A stretch of DNA of 64,000 bases. Source: Chitinophagaceae bacterium. Lineage in GTDB: Bacteria; Bacteroidota; Bacteroidia; Chitinophagales; Chitinophagaceae. Of the stretch, positions 28,472 through 37,809 are shown in pieces; position 1 is the first letter of the stretch; each line of letters opens with the position of its first letter. The DNA is taken from NCBI GenBank assembly GCA_019638595.1, contig JAHBTJ010000006.1, forward strand, positions 268,134-332,133, read 5' to 3'. The notes beneath the pieces are model-generated. The model saw only the letters and a program-made list of their open reading frames with translations. It ran no database searches and was not told the origin of the DNA. Position numbers and translations under genes: made by a program.

Positions 28472-29623
28472 ATGGTAAAAAAATTCGCAAAAGGCTTATT
28501 TAAGTTCTTCTACATCACGGTAGTGATCCTTTTCCTCGTCGCCTGCCTTTCTCCTTTCCTGAACCCTTCCACCTGGTGGTTCTTCGGGTTTTTAGGGCTT
28601 GTTTTTCCTTACCTGCTTATCCTGCTTCTTATATTCCTGGTTGTTTTCCTGCTCTCCAGGTCAAAATGGAGCATACCGGCTATATTGTGTCTTATACTGG
28701 GATGGAAGAGCATATACGCTGCATTTGCACTGAACATTGGCAGCTCCTTTAATAAAGAAAAAAAAGAAAACGCCTTGCGGGTCATGACCTGGAATGTACG
28801 CAGCTTTATTGCAAGCGACGATAAGGTGAAAAAACCGGGCATCACCCCCCATCAAATAAAAATGCACGAGGTTATAAAGGAGTACAATCCTGATATTTTA
28901 ACCTTCCAGGAATTTTTTTCCGCCGATTCGGGCAAATACGCCAACAACATCCGGTACTTTAAGGAAGAACTGGGCTATTCGTACGTTTATTTTTCGGATA
29001 TCTCCAGGCGCAAAAAACATGAGCACAGCGGTACGGTCATTTTTTCCCGTTTGCCCATTATTGATACGGCTAAAATTGATTTGCCGCAGGAGCTCAACAG
29101 CACTATTGAAAATGTTATTTACGCAGATATTGTGTATGGCGGCGATACAGTGAGGGTTTTTACAGGTCATTTACAATCTTTTGGATTTATGCGACAGGAT
29201 TACAACGATATTTCCAAGATCAGGAATGACCCTGATGAAAGACTGGATGCCTCGAAAAGCATTTTTAAAAAAATGCGCAGGGCTTTTGAACGAAGAGGAT
29301 CGCAGGCGGCTATCATCCGTACCCAACTGGATGCCAGCCAATACCCCGAAATATTTTGCGGAGACCTGAACGATGTTCCCAACTCCTACACCTACTTTGC
29401 CATTAAAGGCGACAAAAAAGACGCTTTCATAAAAAAAGGATTCGGGTTTGGCAAAACCTTTTATAATTTCTTTTCTGCCTTTATGCGCAAGCTGCCCACG
29501 CTCCGCATCGACTATATTTTTACCGACCCCCGGTTCAGCATTCAACAGGTAAAGGCCGTGCCGGAAATACTAAGCGACCATATACCCGTAGTAACCGATA
29601 TTGTGCTGGAACAAAACAAGTGA
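28472..29623 (+). CDS. Endonuclease/exonuclease/phosphatase family membrane protein
   Basis: 383 residues from the ATG at 28472, 11 bases after the previous stop; the TTG at 28463 is not needed. Three hydrophobic segments fill residues 1-85. The EEP (DNase I/IMPase-like) domain follows with its metal and catalytic motifs: MTWNVRSF (about 107), LTFQEFF (about 144), FCGDLNDVPNS (about 294), RIDYIF (about 347) and LSDHIPVV (about 367). It is placed at the membrane, likely with the catalytic domain outside. EEP domains cut phosphodiesters of nucleic acids or lipids; the substrate here is unknown. It closes the rhomboid operon. Confidence 0.9.
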   Translation: MVKKFAKGLFKFFYITVVILFLVACLSPFLNPSTWWFFGFLGLVFPYLLILLLIFLVVFLLSRSKWSIPAILCLILGWKSIYAAFALNIGSSFNKEKKENALRVMTWNVRSFIASDDKVKKPGITPHQIKMHEVIKEYNPDILTFQEFFSADSGKYANNIRYFKEELGYSYVYFSDISRRKKHEHSGTVIFSRLPIIDTAKIDLPQELNSTIENVIYADIVYGGDTVRVFTGHLQSFGFMRQDYNDISKIRNDPDERLDASKSIFKKMRRAFERRGSQAAIIRTQLDASQYPEIFCGDLNDVPNSYTYFAIKGDKKDAFIKKGFGFGKTFYNFFSAFMRKLPTLRIDYIFTDPRFSIQQVKAVPEILSDHIPVVTDIVLEQNK

Positions 29624-29665
29624 GCCGTTTAACAAAGCGCTTAACAACCGCTGATATATTACTTT

Positions 29666-29673
29666 TATATTTG
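29666..29673 (+). promoter_or_regulatory. -7 box for cysS
   Basis: TATATTTG fits TAnnTTTG, 29 bases before the ATG at 29703, in an AT-rich gap after the rhomboid operon. Confidence 0.55.
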
Positions 29674-29702
29674 CAAAAAACATACAGCATACCAATAAGT
29701 TT

Positions 29703-31199
29703 ATGGAAGAACTAAAGATGTACAACTCGCTTAGCAGGCAAAAGGAAATATTCAAACCCATTACTCCCGGGTATGTTGGCATGTACGTGTGCGGTCCCAC
29801 AGTTTACAGCAATGTGCACCTGGGCAACTGCCGCACTTTTATTTCGTTCGATATTATTTACCGCTACCTGAAATACCTGGGCTACAAAGTGCGGTATGTA
29901 CGTAATATTACCGATGCGGGGCACCTGGAAGGCGACCGGGATGAGGGCGATGACAAGTTCTCGAAAAAAGCACGGCTGGAGCAACTGGAGCCAATGGAAA
30001 TTGTTCAAAAATACACCCTGGGATTTCATAAGGTAATGGAGCTGTTCAATACCCTGCCTCCTACCATTGAGCCCACCGCTACCGGCCATATTTCCGAGCA
30101 GATAGAAATGATAAAACACATTCTTGCCAACGGGTATGCTTACGAAGTAAACGGAACAGTATATTTTGATGTTGAAAAATACAACCAGGAAAAGCCTTAC
30201 GGTATCCTTACAAACCGCAAGCTGGAAGATTTGCTGGAAGGTACCCGGGAATTAGGCGGGCAGGACGAAAAAAGAGGCAGGCTCGATTTCGCTTTATGGA
30301 TCAAAGCCAAACCCGAACACCTGATGCAATGGCCTTCGCCCTGGGGAATGGGCTTCCCGGGCTGGCATATTGAATGCTCCGCGATGAGCTGTAAATACCT
30401 GGGAAAGCAATTCGATATACACGGCGGAGGAATGGATCTTGCCGCCACGCACCATACCAACGAGATCGCCCAGTCGGAAGCCTGCTACCACGAAAAGCCC
30501 GTTAACTACTGGATACATACCAATATGCTTACTGTAAACGGCGCCCGTATGAGCAAAACCGCGGGCAATGGCTTTTTGCCCCACCAGTTGTTTACAGGCG
30601 GCCACCCATTGCTGGATAAAGCGTACAGCCCTATGACGGTTCGTTTTTTTATGCTGCAAACGCACTACCGCAGCACGCTCGACTTTAGCAACGAAGCGTT
30701 ACAGGCAGCCGAAAAGGGTTTAAAAAGGCTTTGGGATGCCTATGAGATACTCGAAAACCTCCCTGCCGGCAACGAAATAAAAGAAGCAATGGACCCGGAA
30801 CTGGATAAGCGTTGTATAGACCTGCTTGACGAGTTTGACGCAAGCATGAACGACGACTTTAATACCGCCAGGGTACTGGCAGCCATGTTTGAGCTGGTGC
30901 CTGTTATTAATTCGCTCAAAAGCGGGCAAATTGCGTTAAACAGCCTCAGCACCGGTACGCTTGAACAACTGCGGAAAAAATTCAGTATATACCTTACAGA
31001 TGTTTTTGGTTTAAAAAACGATAAAGAAGCCGATAGTGGACGCCTGGAGGGCGTGTTGCAGTTACTTATACAAATACGAAAGGAAGCGCGGGCTAAAAAA
31101 GACTTTGCCACTTCGGATAAAATACGAAACGAGCTGCAACAGCAGGGAATTGTTTTAAAAGACGAAAAAGACGGAAGTGTAAGCTGGAGCGCCGTTTAA
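29703..31199 (+). CDS. cysS: Cysteinyl-tRNA synthetase
   Basis: 498 residues. CysRS charges tRNA-Cys. Class I signatures are clear: VCGPTVYSNVHLGNCRTF (about residue 28) has the zinc cysteine and the HLGN form of HIGH; WHIECSAMS (about 222) and HHTNEIAQSE (about 250) give the other zinc ligands; ARMSKTAGN (about 280) is the KMSKS loop. The C-terminal DALR/anticodon part ends about residue 490. Length matches the family. The glycosylase gene follows 10 bases after the stop. Confidence 0.97.
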   Translation: MEELKMYNSLSRQKEIFKPITPGYVGMYVCGPTVYSNVHLGNCRTFISFDIIYRYLKYLGYKVRYVRNITDAGHLEGDRDEGDDKFSKKARLEQLEPMEIVQKYTLGFHKVMELFNTLPPTIEPTATGHISEQIEMIKHILANGYAYEVNGTVYFDVEKYNQEKPYGILTNRKLEDLLEGTRELGGQDEKRGRLDFALWIKAKPEHLMQWPSPWGMGFPGWHIECSAMSCKYLGKQFDIHGGGMDLAATHHTNEIAQSEACYHEKPVNYWIHTNMLTVNGARMSKTAGNGFLPHQLFTGGHPLLDKAYSPMTVRFFMLQTHYRSTLDFSNEALQAAEKGLKRLWDAYEILENLPAGNEIKEAMDPELDKRCIDLLDEFDASMNDDFNTARVLAAMFELVPVINSLKSGQIALNSLSTGTLEQLRKKFSIYLTDVFGLKNDKEADSGRLEGVLQLLIQIRKEARAKKDFATSDKIRNELQQQGIVLKDEKDGSVSWSAV

Positions 31200-31209
31200 T
31201 TAACTGGCT

Positions 31210-31809
31210 ATGCATTATGTAACGCATCTTCAAAAAGACAGGCGGCTTAAGAAAATCATAGGCCATGTTCCTCCGTTTACCTTGCAAAAAAGGAACAATA
31301 TAGCATTGTATCTCAGCGCGTCTATTATGAGCCAGCAGCTTTCGGTTAAAGTGGCCGATGTAATTTTCAGGCGTTTTTTAGCGCTGTACAATGGCAAAGC
31401 GCCCCGGCCAAACCAGGTATTGGATACTCCTTTCGAAGCGCTTCGCTCCATAGGGCTTTCAAATGCTAAAACCAGCTATGTGCAGAACGTATACCGGTTT
31501 GCGTTAGAAAACGGGCTGGAATTAAAGAAGCTCAGGCGCATGACCGATGAAGAGGTGATAGCGTATGTTACCCGGATCAAAGGCGTTGGACGATGGACGG
31601 CCGAAATGCTGCTAATGTTTGCCCTGCAGAGAGAGGATGTTTTTTCGGCAGACGACCTGGGCATACAAACCGCCATACGTAATATTTATAAGCTTGATCA
31701 CAGCAATAAAAAACAATTCAGGGAGGAGATGTTGAAAATATCGCAGAAATGGGCGCCCTACCGTACGTATGCCTGCCTGTATTTATGGGCGTGGAAGGAT
31801 ATGGACTAA
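31210..31809 (+). CDS. DNA-3-methyladenine glycosylase II (AlkA-like, short form)
   Basis: 199 residues. The HhH-GPD base-excision fold is clear: IMSQQLSVKVAD (about residue 37) is the first helix, GVGRWTAEMLLMF (about 122) is the helix-hairpin-helix with the intercalating loop, and FSADDLGIQ (about 144) carries the catalytic aspartate. It removes alkylated purines from DNA. It lacks the N-terminal domain of E. coli AlkA, as usual for the short form of about 200 residues. It starts 10 bp after cysS, so likely co-transcribed. Confidence 0.92.
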   Translation: MHYVTHLQKDRRLKKIIGHVPPFTLQKRNNIALYLSASIMSQQLSVKVADVIFRRFLALYNGKAPRPNQVLDTPFEALRSIGLSNAKTSYVQNVYRFALENGLELKKLRRMTDEEVIAYVTRIKGVGRWTAEMLLMFALQREDVFSADDLGIQTAIRNIYKLDHSNKKQFREEMLKISQKWAPYRTYACLYLWAWKDMD

Positions 31810-31908
31810 CAGGGAGAGTATCGGGAACCGTTAACCATCTCCTTTATACAGGTATTTTTAGCGTGTTATTATGAACAAGCGTGTTATTCAAGTGTAAAAA
31901 AGCATTAT

Positions 31909-32499
31909 ATGCCAGCTATAAAAACCCAGCGGAACAGTACAAAAAAAGAAGTGATCATCGCCAAGGCAGCAAGGCTGTTCCGCGAAAAAGGTTTTGCCGC
32001 CAGCTCTATGCGCGATCTGGCTGAGCTTGTAGGCGTTGAAGCCGCCAGCCTTTACAACCATATACAGTCCAAAGCGGAGATCTTGCAGGATATATGCTTC
32101 AGGGTAGCCAACCTGCTTACCGCCCATCTCGAAAAAATAGAAACAAACAACCAAAATGCCATTGAAAGAATAAAAGCCATCCTCCGCTTTCATATACAGC
32201 AAATGATCAATAATTACGAGGATGTGCATGTGGCAGACAGGGAATGGAGGCACCTTACCGAACCGTATCTATCCAATTTCAAAACACAGCGAAGGGCTTA
32301 CCGGCAACGCTTAGCCGACATTATTGAAGACGGCATCCGGAAAAAAGAAATAAAACCGATAGACGCGCCCACAGCCGTTCTTATAATGTTGCACGCCATC
32401 AGCGGAATAGAGTCCTGGCACCGCTCCCAGCAAAAAATATCCGCCGAACAACTGGAGGACAATATGGTTATTATACTGGTAGAAGGCTTAAAGATGTGA
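31909..32499 (+). CDS. TetR/AcrR family transcriptional regulator
   Basis: 196 residues. The N-terminal HTH is typical: AKAARLFREKGFAASSMRDL (about residues 19-38) then VGVEAASLYNHIQSKAEIL (about 44-62). The C-terminal ligand domain resembles TetR_C of the PaaR/KstR2-like group, which often senses acyl-CoA, but this is only a resemblance. No target operon is adjacent: the next gene downstream is an HNH protein and the upstream gene is the glycosylase. It may act at a distance or on itself. Confidence 0.9.
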   Translation: MPAIKTQRNSTKKEVIIAKAARLFREKGFAASSMRDLAELVGVEAASLYNHIQSKAEILQDICFRVANLLTAHLEKIETNNQNAIERIKAILRFHIQQMINNYEDVHVADREWRHLTEPYLSNFKTQRRAYRQRLADIIEDGIRKKEIKPIDAPTAVLIMLHAISGIESWHRSQQKISAEQLEDNMVIILVEGLKM

Positions 32500-32724
32500 T
32501 TTACTTACTTTTATTTTTACAGCACTTTTATTTTTATATTAAAATAATTATCAGGATATTTGTTGACGTTGTTGTAATTTCAATATTTCGTTGCTGCTTA
32601 TGCAACTCATCCTTATTCCACTTTTCATTGTTATATTGCATCCTCGGGGAATACACCCAGCCGTTAACATGAAAACCACCTTACTTATCCTGTGGATTAT
32701 TAATCACGCAAAAAAAATTGAATA

Positions 32725-33309
32725 ATGGCAATCAGGCAATCTGTAAAAATGCTTCCCAATGAAGTTTGGAAAGATCTTCCTAATCATGAAGCCAAGGGCT
32801 CGGTTTGGTACAAATACGCTATCTCCAGCCACGGAAGGATCGTTAAATACAATAAGCGCATTTCCGATGGCTTTATCCTCCAGCTAAGCAGGCAGGCAAA
32901 CTACCCTATCTGGAGAAAAAAATTAAACGGTGAATATTTTACCGCGCTGGTTCACCGTCTTGTTGCAAAATATTTTCTCCCCAAACCCAAAGCCAGCCAA
33001 AAGTTCATTATTCATCTTGATCATAATTACGAAAACAATAAGTATAATAACCTGAAATGGGCTACCCAGGATGAAGTAACCATCCACAACCGGAAAAATC
33101 CACGGGTAAAAGCTGCCATAAAAAGAAGAAAGGACAATCCTACCAAAAAAGGCGCTAAGCTTGATATCGCTAAGGTTAGGGCAATAAAAGGGATGCTGAA
33201 GGAAAAGAAAACATTGAAAGAAATTGCGAATAAATTCGGCGTATCAGACATGCAGATCCATCGCATCAAAATCAAAGAGAACTGGGCACACGTTAAGTTA
33301 AAAAAATAA
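32725..33309 (+). CDS. NUMOD4/HNH endonuclease-like protein with C-terminal HTH
   Basis: 194 residues. An N-terminal NUMOD4-like segment (EVWKDL, YAISSHGRI, about 12-45) precedes a degenerate HNH segment: HRLVAKYF (about 73), HLDHNYENNKYNNLKW (about 92), with the invariant D-H and N-x-x-N-L-x-W elements. A basic C-terminal HTH (LKEIANKFGVSDMQIHRIK, about 158-176) would bind DNA. Free-standing relatives are common in Bacteroidota and in phages. It could be a homing-type nuclease or a regulator; nothing near proves either. AT-rich flanking sequence (32500-32724) has no other gene. Confidence 0.8.
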   Translation: MAIRQSVKMLPNEVWKDLPNHEAKGSVWYKYAISSHGRIVKYNKRISDGFILQLSRQANYPIWRKKLNGEYFTALVHRLVAKYFLPKPKASQKFIIHLDHNYENNKYNNLKWATQDEVTIHNRKNPRVKAAIKRRKDNPTKKGAKLDIAKVRAIKGMLKEKKTLKEIANKFGVSDMQIHRIKIKENWAHVKLKK

Positions 33310-33325
33310 CGGTTGCCCGTTATTT
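33304..33325. terminator. Bidirectional hairpin between convergent genes
   Basis: AAATAACGG and CCGTTATTT form a perfect 9-bp stem with loop TTGC. The stem includes the stop codon of the HNH gene and lies 10 bases before the kinase gene's end on the other strand, so it can serve both. Confidence 0.7.
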
Positions 33326-33335
33326 AATATTCTGT

Positions 33336-35108
33336 TCAGTTTACCAGCCCTTTCCCTAACTCCACGGTAAACAAGCTTCCCGCTTTGTATATAGCGGGTT
33401 CATTGTCGTTCTGCGCTTTCAAACGAAAGCGGTCGGACCGCACCCGGATATTGCTGCCATCTCTTGCCTGTACACTATGGATAACAAAACCCACCAAAGC
33501 TCTTCTCTTACCCGTTGAGGGCACAACATCTACGATCTTCCCCGTAACCGTTGCTCCTTTTTTAATGATCACTATCCCGTTTACGGTAACCTCCTCATTG
33601 CTGTAAAGCTTTACCATCCCGCCATCTCTTGATTTTTCCTCGGAACTAAGATCTTCATTCAGAATAACCGTGATCCGCCGTCCGGCAGGAACACTTACCG
33701 GCCCCCGTGGTTCACGTTTCTCTACCGGGGCAGGTTCAGGTTCGCCTGCTATCACCTCCGGGGTCTTCTGGTCCGCTTCCGCCGGTGGCTGCTGAATATT
33801 TTTTCCGGAGCCGGGTTTTTGTTTAGGCTTTTCTTTTACGTCAGTTAAACCACCTGTACTAACAAGAGGTTGTTCCCGCGGGGTTGTTACATTAACAGGT
33901 ATAACAGGCTGCTGCACTATAACAGGCTGATGGGTAACAACAGGTTTTGCCTGTGATACAGGCTGGGGCATTTCGTTTTTTTGTTCCTGGCTTTCCTGCA
34001 AAACAACCGGCTCCTCACTGGTTCTGAAATAATTCCACGTAAGCAGCAAGCCACATACCACCACCACGGCGATCAGCAGCTTTACCGATTTATCTATATT
34101 CCATTGCTGCAACAGCCTGGCGGGCTGCGCAATATTTATTTTTTGTAACGACAAAAGATTAACAGGAATGGCAGGAATGGCTTTTTTTATTTTTTCCAGC
34201 ACAGGCAATGAGCTTTTTTGAGGTGCTTCCGGAAACGCTTCGTCCTGGTAACAGGCTAATACTTCTGTAAGCGCATGTTCTTTAAGTAACGGGAAAGGCG
34301 CACTCTTTAGCAAAGCGTCCTTAAACGATCTTATATTTTCATACCGCTTTGCGGGATTACGCTCAAGCGCTTTAAAAATAACCTGCTGCAGGGCCGGTGG
34401 CACCCTGCCTGCCAGTATGGGATGCAGCGGCGCTTTTTCTTCCAGCTTTGCTTTCATTAAATGATAATCGGTATCGCCTTTAAACGGTGGCTGACCGCTC
34501 AGTAATTCGTATAAAATATTACCTGCCGCGTATATATCGGTAAGCTCATCGCCTTCTTTTCCCTGTATTTGTTCGGGAGCCATATACTCCAGCGTGCCAA
34601 CCGATTTGCCATGTTGGGTAAGCCTTTGCGAGTTTTTTATCCTGGCAATACCAAAGTCCATGATCTTTACTTCACCTTCTGCCGAAATCATCACATTGGC
34701 GGGTTTCAGGTCGCGGTGAATGATCCCCTTCCGGTGCGCATGTTCCAGTCCTTCTAACATCTGGCTTATAATGCTGCAGGCGATCAGCGGACTAACGGTT
34801 CCTTTTAAACGGATCCATTCTTCCAGCGTTTGACCATCTACATATTCCATTACCATCCAGTAGGTATCCTGGCGCGGCACAAACGAGTACAGGTGCGTTA
34901 TATTAGGATGATTCAGCCGCGCTAACGCCAGCGCTTCCTGCTGAAACCGGGAATCAAGCGACTCTGCCGAGGGGGAAGCCGGTTTATTAAGTGACTTAAT
35001 AGCTACTTTTCTTTCCAGCAAAGTATCTTCAGCAAGATACACAGTGCCCATACCTCCTTCGCCTATTTTATGAAGAATTACATATTGATCGTTGTTTACC
35101 TGGTTCAT
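33336..35108 (-). CDS. Membrane Ser/Thr protein kinase (PknB type)
   Basis: 590 residues. The kinase domain (about 8-275) has GEGGMGTVY loop, VAIKSL lysine, HRDLKPANVMI catalytic loop, DFGIAR and APEQI. A juxtamembrane linker follows, then one membrane helix (about 345-367). The extracellular part is a proline/glutamine-rich spacer and a terminal beta-rich domain of about 110 residues (about 475-590, with GATVTGKIVDV) that matches no PASTA repeat and looks like a TrbI/FlgA-like sandwich. The start codon overlaps the PP2C gene's stop by 4 bases (ATGA), so translation is coupled. The PP2C phosphatase is the likely counterpart and the FHA protease upstream a likely partner. Confidence 0.92.
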   Translation of the reverse strand: MNQVNNDQYVILHKIGEGGMGTVYLAEDTLLERKVAIKSLNKPASPSAESLDSRFQQEALALARLNHPNITHLYSFVPRQDTYWMVMEYVDGQTLEEWIRLKGTVSPLIACSIISQMLEGLEHAHRKGIIHRDLKPANVMISAEGEVKIMDFGIARIKNSQRLTQHGKSVGTLEYMAPEQIQGKEGDELTDIYAAGNILYELLSGQPPFKGDTDYHLMKAKLEEKAPLHPILAGRVPPALQQVIFKALERNPAKRYENIRSFKDALLKSAPFPLLKEHALTEVLACYQDEAFPEAPQKSSLPVLEKIKKAIPAIPVNLLSLQKINIAQPARLLQQWNIDKSVKLLIAVVVVCGLLLTWNYFRTSEEPVVLQESQEQKNEMPQPVSQAKPVVTHQPVIVQQPVIPVNVTTPREQPLVSTGGLTDVKEKPKQKPGSGKNIQQPPAEADQKTPEVIAGEPEPAPVEKREPRGPVSVPAGRRITVILNEDLSSEEKSRDGGMVKLYSNEEVTVNGIVIIKKGATVTGKIVDVVPSTGKRRALVGFVIHSVQARDGSNIRVRSDRFRLKAQNDNEPAIYKAGSLFTVELGKGLVN

Positions 35109-35959
35109 AACATTATGTTTTGTTCCCTGGTTACCGTATTATTTGCTGCGGCAGCATCTGTTATTTCTACCAGCAGCGCCGAAACATTATCGCCGGCGTT
35201 CCGCCGGTAGCACAATGCTTTAATACATTCCATTATCAGTAATGGTTGCCTCATGGCAAATAACGATTGCAGCTCATCGTGAGCAATTACATCGTATACG
35301 CCATCTGAACAAAGAAAAAAATACGCTCCTTTTTGAACAGCGCCGCCGGCTGCTATTTCAGGCTCAACCTTTTCTACGGTTCCCAATGCCTGCAGCAATA
35401 CATGCTTCATATCGTGTGTAGCCGCTTCGTGCGCTTCAATTTTTCCTTCGGCTACCATTTGATTCACGAGGGTATGATCGGTAGTAAGCTGCTGAAGACC
35501 GCCATTCCGGTAGCCGTATAGCCTGCTATCGCCAATGTGCGCAAAAACAAAATGAGCATCACGTACCAACAGCATGGTAGCGGTAGTTCCCATGCCTTCG
35601 TAAGCTTCGTTATTGCAGGCGGCATTTTTTATAGCATAGTGCATGGTTTGTACCAGTTGTTCAAGCATTACCTTAGTATCTGCATGCGCATATTCCCGCA
35701 TTATAAACTCATCTGCCACATGACAGGCAATATGGCTGGCCACCTCACCGGCGTTGTGCCCACCCATACCATCGGCTACTATGGCAAATAAAGATTGATG
35801 ACTGTTGCCAGGAAAAAAATAAGCAATGCTGTCTTCGTTGGAACTACGTGTAGGTCCGGTTTCCGAAAAGCTGTACACCCTGCAGGCATATTGCTGATGA
35901 TCAGTATCCATACCATTAAGAGCGGCAGTACCGGTTTTCTTTTGCCAGGGAAATTTCAT
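35105..35959 (-). CDS. PP2C-type Ser/Thr protein phosphatase
   Basis: 284 residues from the ATG at 35959 (MKFPWQKK); the frame extends 12 residues upstream but without conservation. PP2C signatures are in order: SNEDSIAYF (about residue 41), VADGMGGHNAGEVASH (about 61), HIGDSRLYGY (about 139), LCSDGVYD (about 213) and GDNVSALLVE (about 255), giving the two-metal site. It would reverse the kinase reaction. Its stop overlaps the kinase start by 4 bases. A GC-rich hairpin lies 38 bases upstream. It is cytosolic. Confidence 0.95.
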   Translation of the reverse strand: MKFPWQKKTGTAALNGMDTDHQQYACRVYSFSETGPTRSSNEDSIAYFFPGNSHQSLFAIVADGMGGHNAGEVASHIACHVADEFIMREYAHADTKVMLEQLVQTMHYAIKNAACNNEAYEGMGTTATMLLVRDAHFVFAHIGDSRLYGYRNGGLQQLTTDHTLVNQMVAEGKIEAHEAATHDMKHVLLQALGTVEKVEPEIAAGGAVQKGAYFFLCSDGVYDVIAHDELQSLFAMRQPLLIMECIKALCYRRNAGDNVSALLVEITDAAAANNTVTREQNIML

Positions 35960-35996
35960 ACATAATAATTTATAATGAGCGGCAACTGCTGCCATA

Positions 35997-36027
35997 CCGC
36001 GACCCCCGGCACGGAGGGGGTCTGCGG
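35997..36027 (-). repeat. GC-rich hairpin between FHA-protease and PP2C genes
   Basis: CCGCGACCCCC and GGGGGTCTGCGG pair over 11 bp with one bulged base around an 8-base loop. No T-run follows on the minus strand, so it is more likely an RNA processing or attenuating element than a terminator. It stands out from the AT-rich surroundings. Confidence 0.5.
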
Positions 36028-36120
36028 CTCCTGGAGGCAGCGCCCGTCAAAAAAGGGAGCAAGGAATAAACAATACATTACATTTTCAAATTTTGATCCG
36101 GCGGTGGCGGGATCAAATTA

Positions 36121-37809
36121 TCAATTAATCACCTCCTGGCGTCCCATCAGTTCCATGGCATATTTAATGGGTATGGAATAACTCATTTTCTGGCTTCCTA
36201 CTGAAAAAATACCAGTAACCCTGCCCAGGTCATCAAACATTGGTCCCCCGCTGTTACCTACTCCTGTTGAATTAATGGTAAGCTGGTAGTAATCGCCCAT
36301 TGTACTCACATACATGTCTACCTTGTCGCTGCTGACGCTGCCCTTTACAAGCCTGCCTATATTACCGGTGCTTACAGTAGGAACGGGCACCTTAACAATA
36401 TTGGGATTGCGGTTGAACTCATCCTGCGAACGTTTGGCTACATACTGATCGGGAGACATGCCGGGATAACCCATTACCACCACGGAACTGCCGGGTTCAA
36501 TTTCATTGTAGCTATCGTACATTTCTACTTTGGATAAAGCCTCGGGCAACTCAATTTTGATCATCGCCACATCATGCACATTGGATACACGCACTGCTTT
36601 TGCCGGTGTGCGCAAAGAGTTATTGGCAAACGTTACATCCATATAAGCAGAACGTCCGTCTATGATCTTTACGCCCGCCTGGAGCAATTGCTTGTTATAA
36701 TTCATTGCTTCGCCAGGTACCCACCTGCTCACTTCCGGAAAGCCAATAGTTACCCCAGGCACTATGTCTAAGTTTCCCTGTTGGTTAATACCAATCAACA
36801 CACCCGGGAACGCGTCTTCAGGAAAGCTGTAGGAAGTAAGCCAGCCTGCGGCTACATGGCGGTTGGTAATAATAAAACCTCTTTCATCCACTACAAAGCC
36901 GGTTGCGCTGCCAAAACCGCCTATGGGCACCAGGTCAACTCCCGTAGGCGCAGCAGCCTTGGTAGACAAAAGCGGTTCGGTAGCACCTATATTGTTTTTT
37001 ACATACGCAGCGTAATAACTGGTTACTCCATTGGTTGTAACCGGAACATATACGTGATACAACTGCTCGCCCGTTGTGGTAAGCTCCAGCTTCCACCCTA
37101 CTTCAATAAAAACCACCTTGTTTTCATTGGCTTTGTTGATCTGGGCGGGCGAAAGCGTTTTAATGGAATCCTTTTTCTCTGTAATGATATTTACTATTTT
37201 GGGTTCGGGGCGATTGGAATAGATCAGCCAGCCTGCTGTGGAAAAAAGTATGAGCAGGGCTGCCAGGGAGATAAATAAGCCTTTTTTGCTTTTTTTCTCC
37301 GATTGCTGCAACATGTGCTGCATGGTTTGTTTTCCGATAGTTTCTTTGGGGGATACCGCGCCGGCGGCAGTCATGCCTTTCACGTCTGTATTGTGTACCT
37401 TGGTTTCTTTGGCAGGCGCTTTGCCAATGTCCAGCACACGGGTTTTTTTAATGTGAGAAACAGGTTTGGGGTCAAGGTCGAATTCTAAAGAGGGCCCTTC
37501 TTTACCAAGGCGAACCGTGTCGCCCGCCATTAAAACTGTTTTTTCGGTGATGGCTTTACCGTTTACATAAGTACCGTTCTTGCTTTGCAAGTCGGTAATT
37601 TCATACGTATCAGGCAACAACGGGTTTACTTTAATCCTGCAATGTTCCCGGCTGATCGTATCGTCTGCCAGGTCAAAAGCAATGGTATTGGCGTCGCCTC
37701 TGCCAATACGGATCTCCAGCGTGTTGGTTACTGTAAATTTTTCTGTTTGTCCCTTTTTGGGGCCTTCCGTGTGACGGATGAGGATGGTGGTAGGGTTTTG
37801 ATTGCTCAT
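36121..37809 (-). CDS. FHA-domain membrane-anchored trypsin-like (HtrA-type) protease
   Basis: 562 residues. An N-terminal FHA domain (about 28-110) has the phosphothreonine-binding signature: RIGRG, ISREHCRI and SKNGTYVNG. A linker leads to one membrane helix (about 180-200). Then comes a chymotrypsin-fold protease: GSATGFVV and TNRHVAA with the histidine (about 319), DVAMIKIE with the aspartate (about 408) and VGNSGGPMF with the serine (about 522). No PDZ domain is seen. So a cytosolic phosphothreonine reader is joined through the membrane to a periplasmic protease. With the kinase and phosphatase genes downstream it reads as one signalling unit, transcribed first. Confidence 0.93.
   Translation of the reverse strand: MSNQNPTTILIRHTEGPKKGQTEKFTVTNTLEIRIGRGDANTIAFDLADDTISREHCRIKVNPLLPDTYEITDLQSKNGTYVNGKAITEKTVLMAGDTVRLGKEGPSLEFDLDPKPVSHIKKTRVLDIGKAPAKETKVHNTDVKGMTAAGAVSPKETIGKQTMQHMLQQSEKKSKKGLFISLAALLILFSTAGWLIYSNRPEPKIVNIITEKKDSIKTLSPAQINKANENKVVFIEVGWKLELTTTGEQLYHVYVPVTTNGVTSYYAAYVKNNIGATEPLLSTKAAAPTGVDLVPIGGFGSATGFVVDERGFIITNRHVAAGWLTSYSFPEDAFPGVLIGINQQGNLDIVPGVTIGFPEVSRWVPGEAMNYNKQLLQAGVKIIDGRSAYMDVTFANNSLRTPAKAVRVSNVHDVAMIKIELPEALSKVEMYDSYNEIEPGSSVVVMGYPGMSPDQYVAKRSQDEFNRNPNIVKVPVPTVSTGNIGRLVKGSVSSDKVDMYVSTMGDYYQLTINSTGVGNSGGPMFDDLGRVTGIFSVGSQKMSYSIPIKYAMELMGRQEVIN

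Noticed and set aside
33745-34020. Proline/glutamine-rich repeats in the kinase linker
   Set aside because: They are a low-complexity spacer between membrane helix and outer domain, common in such kinases.
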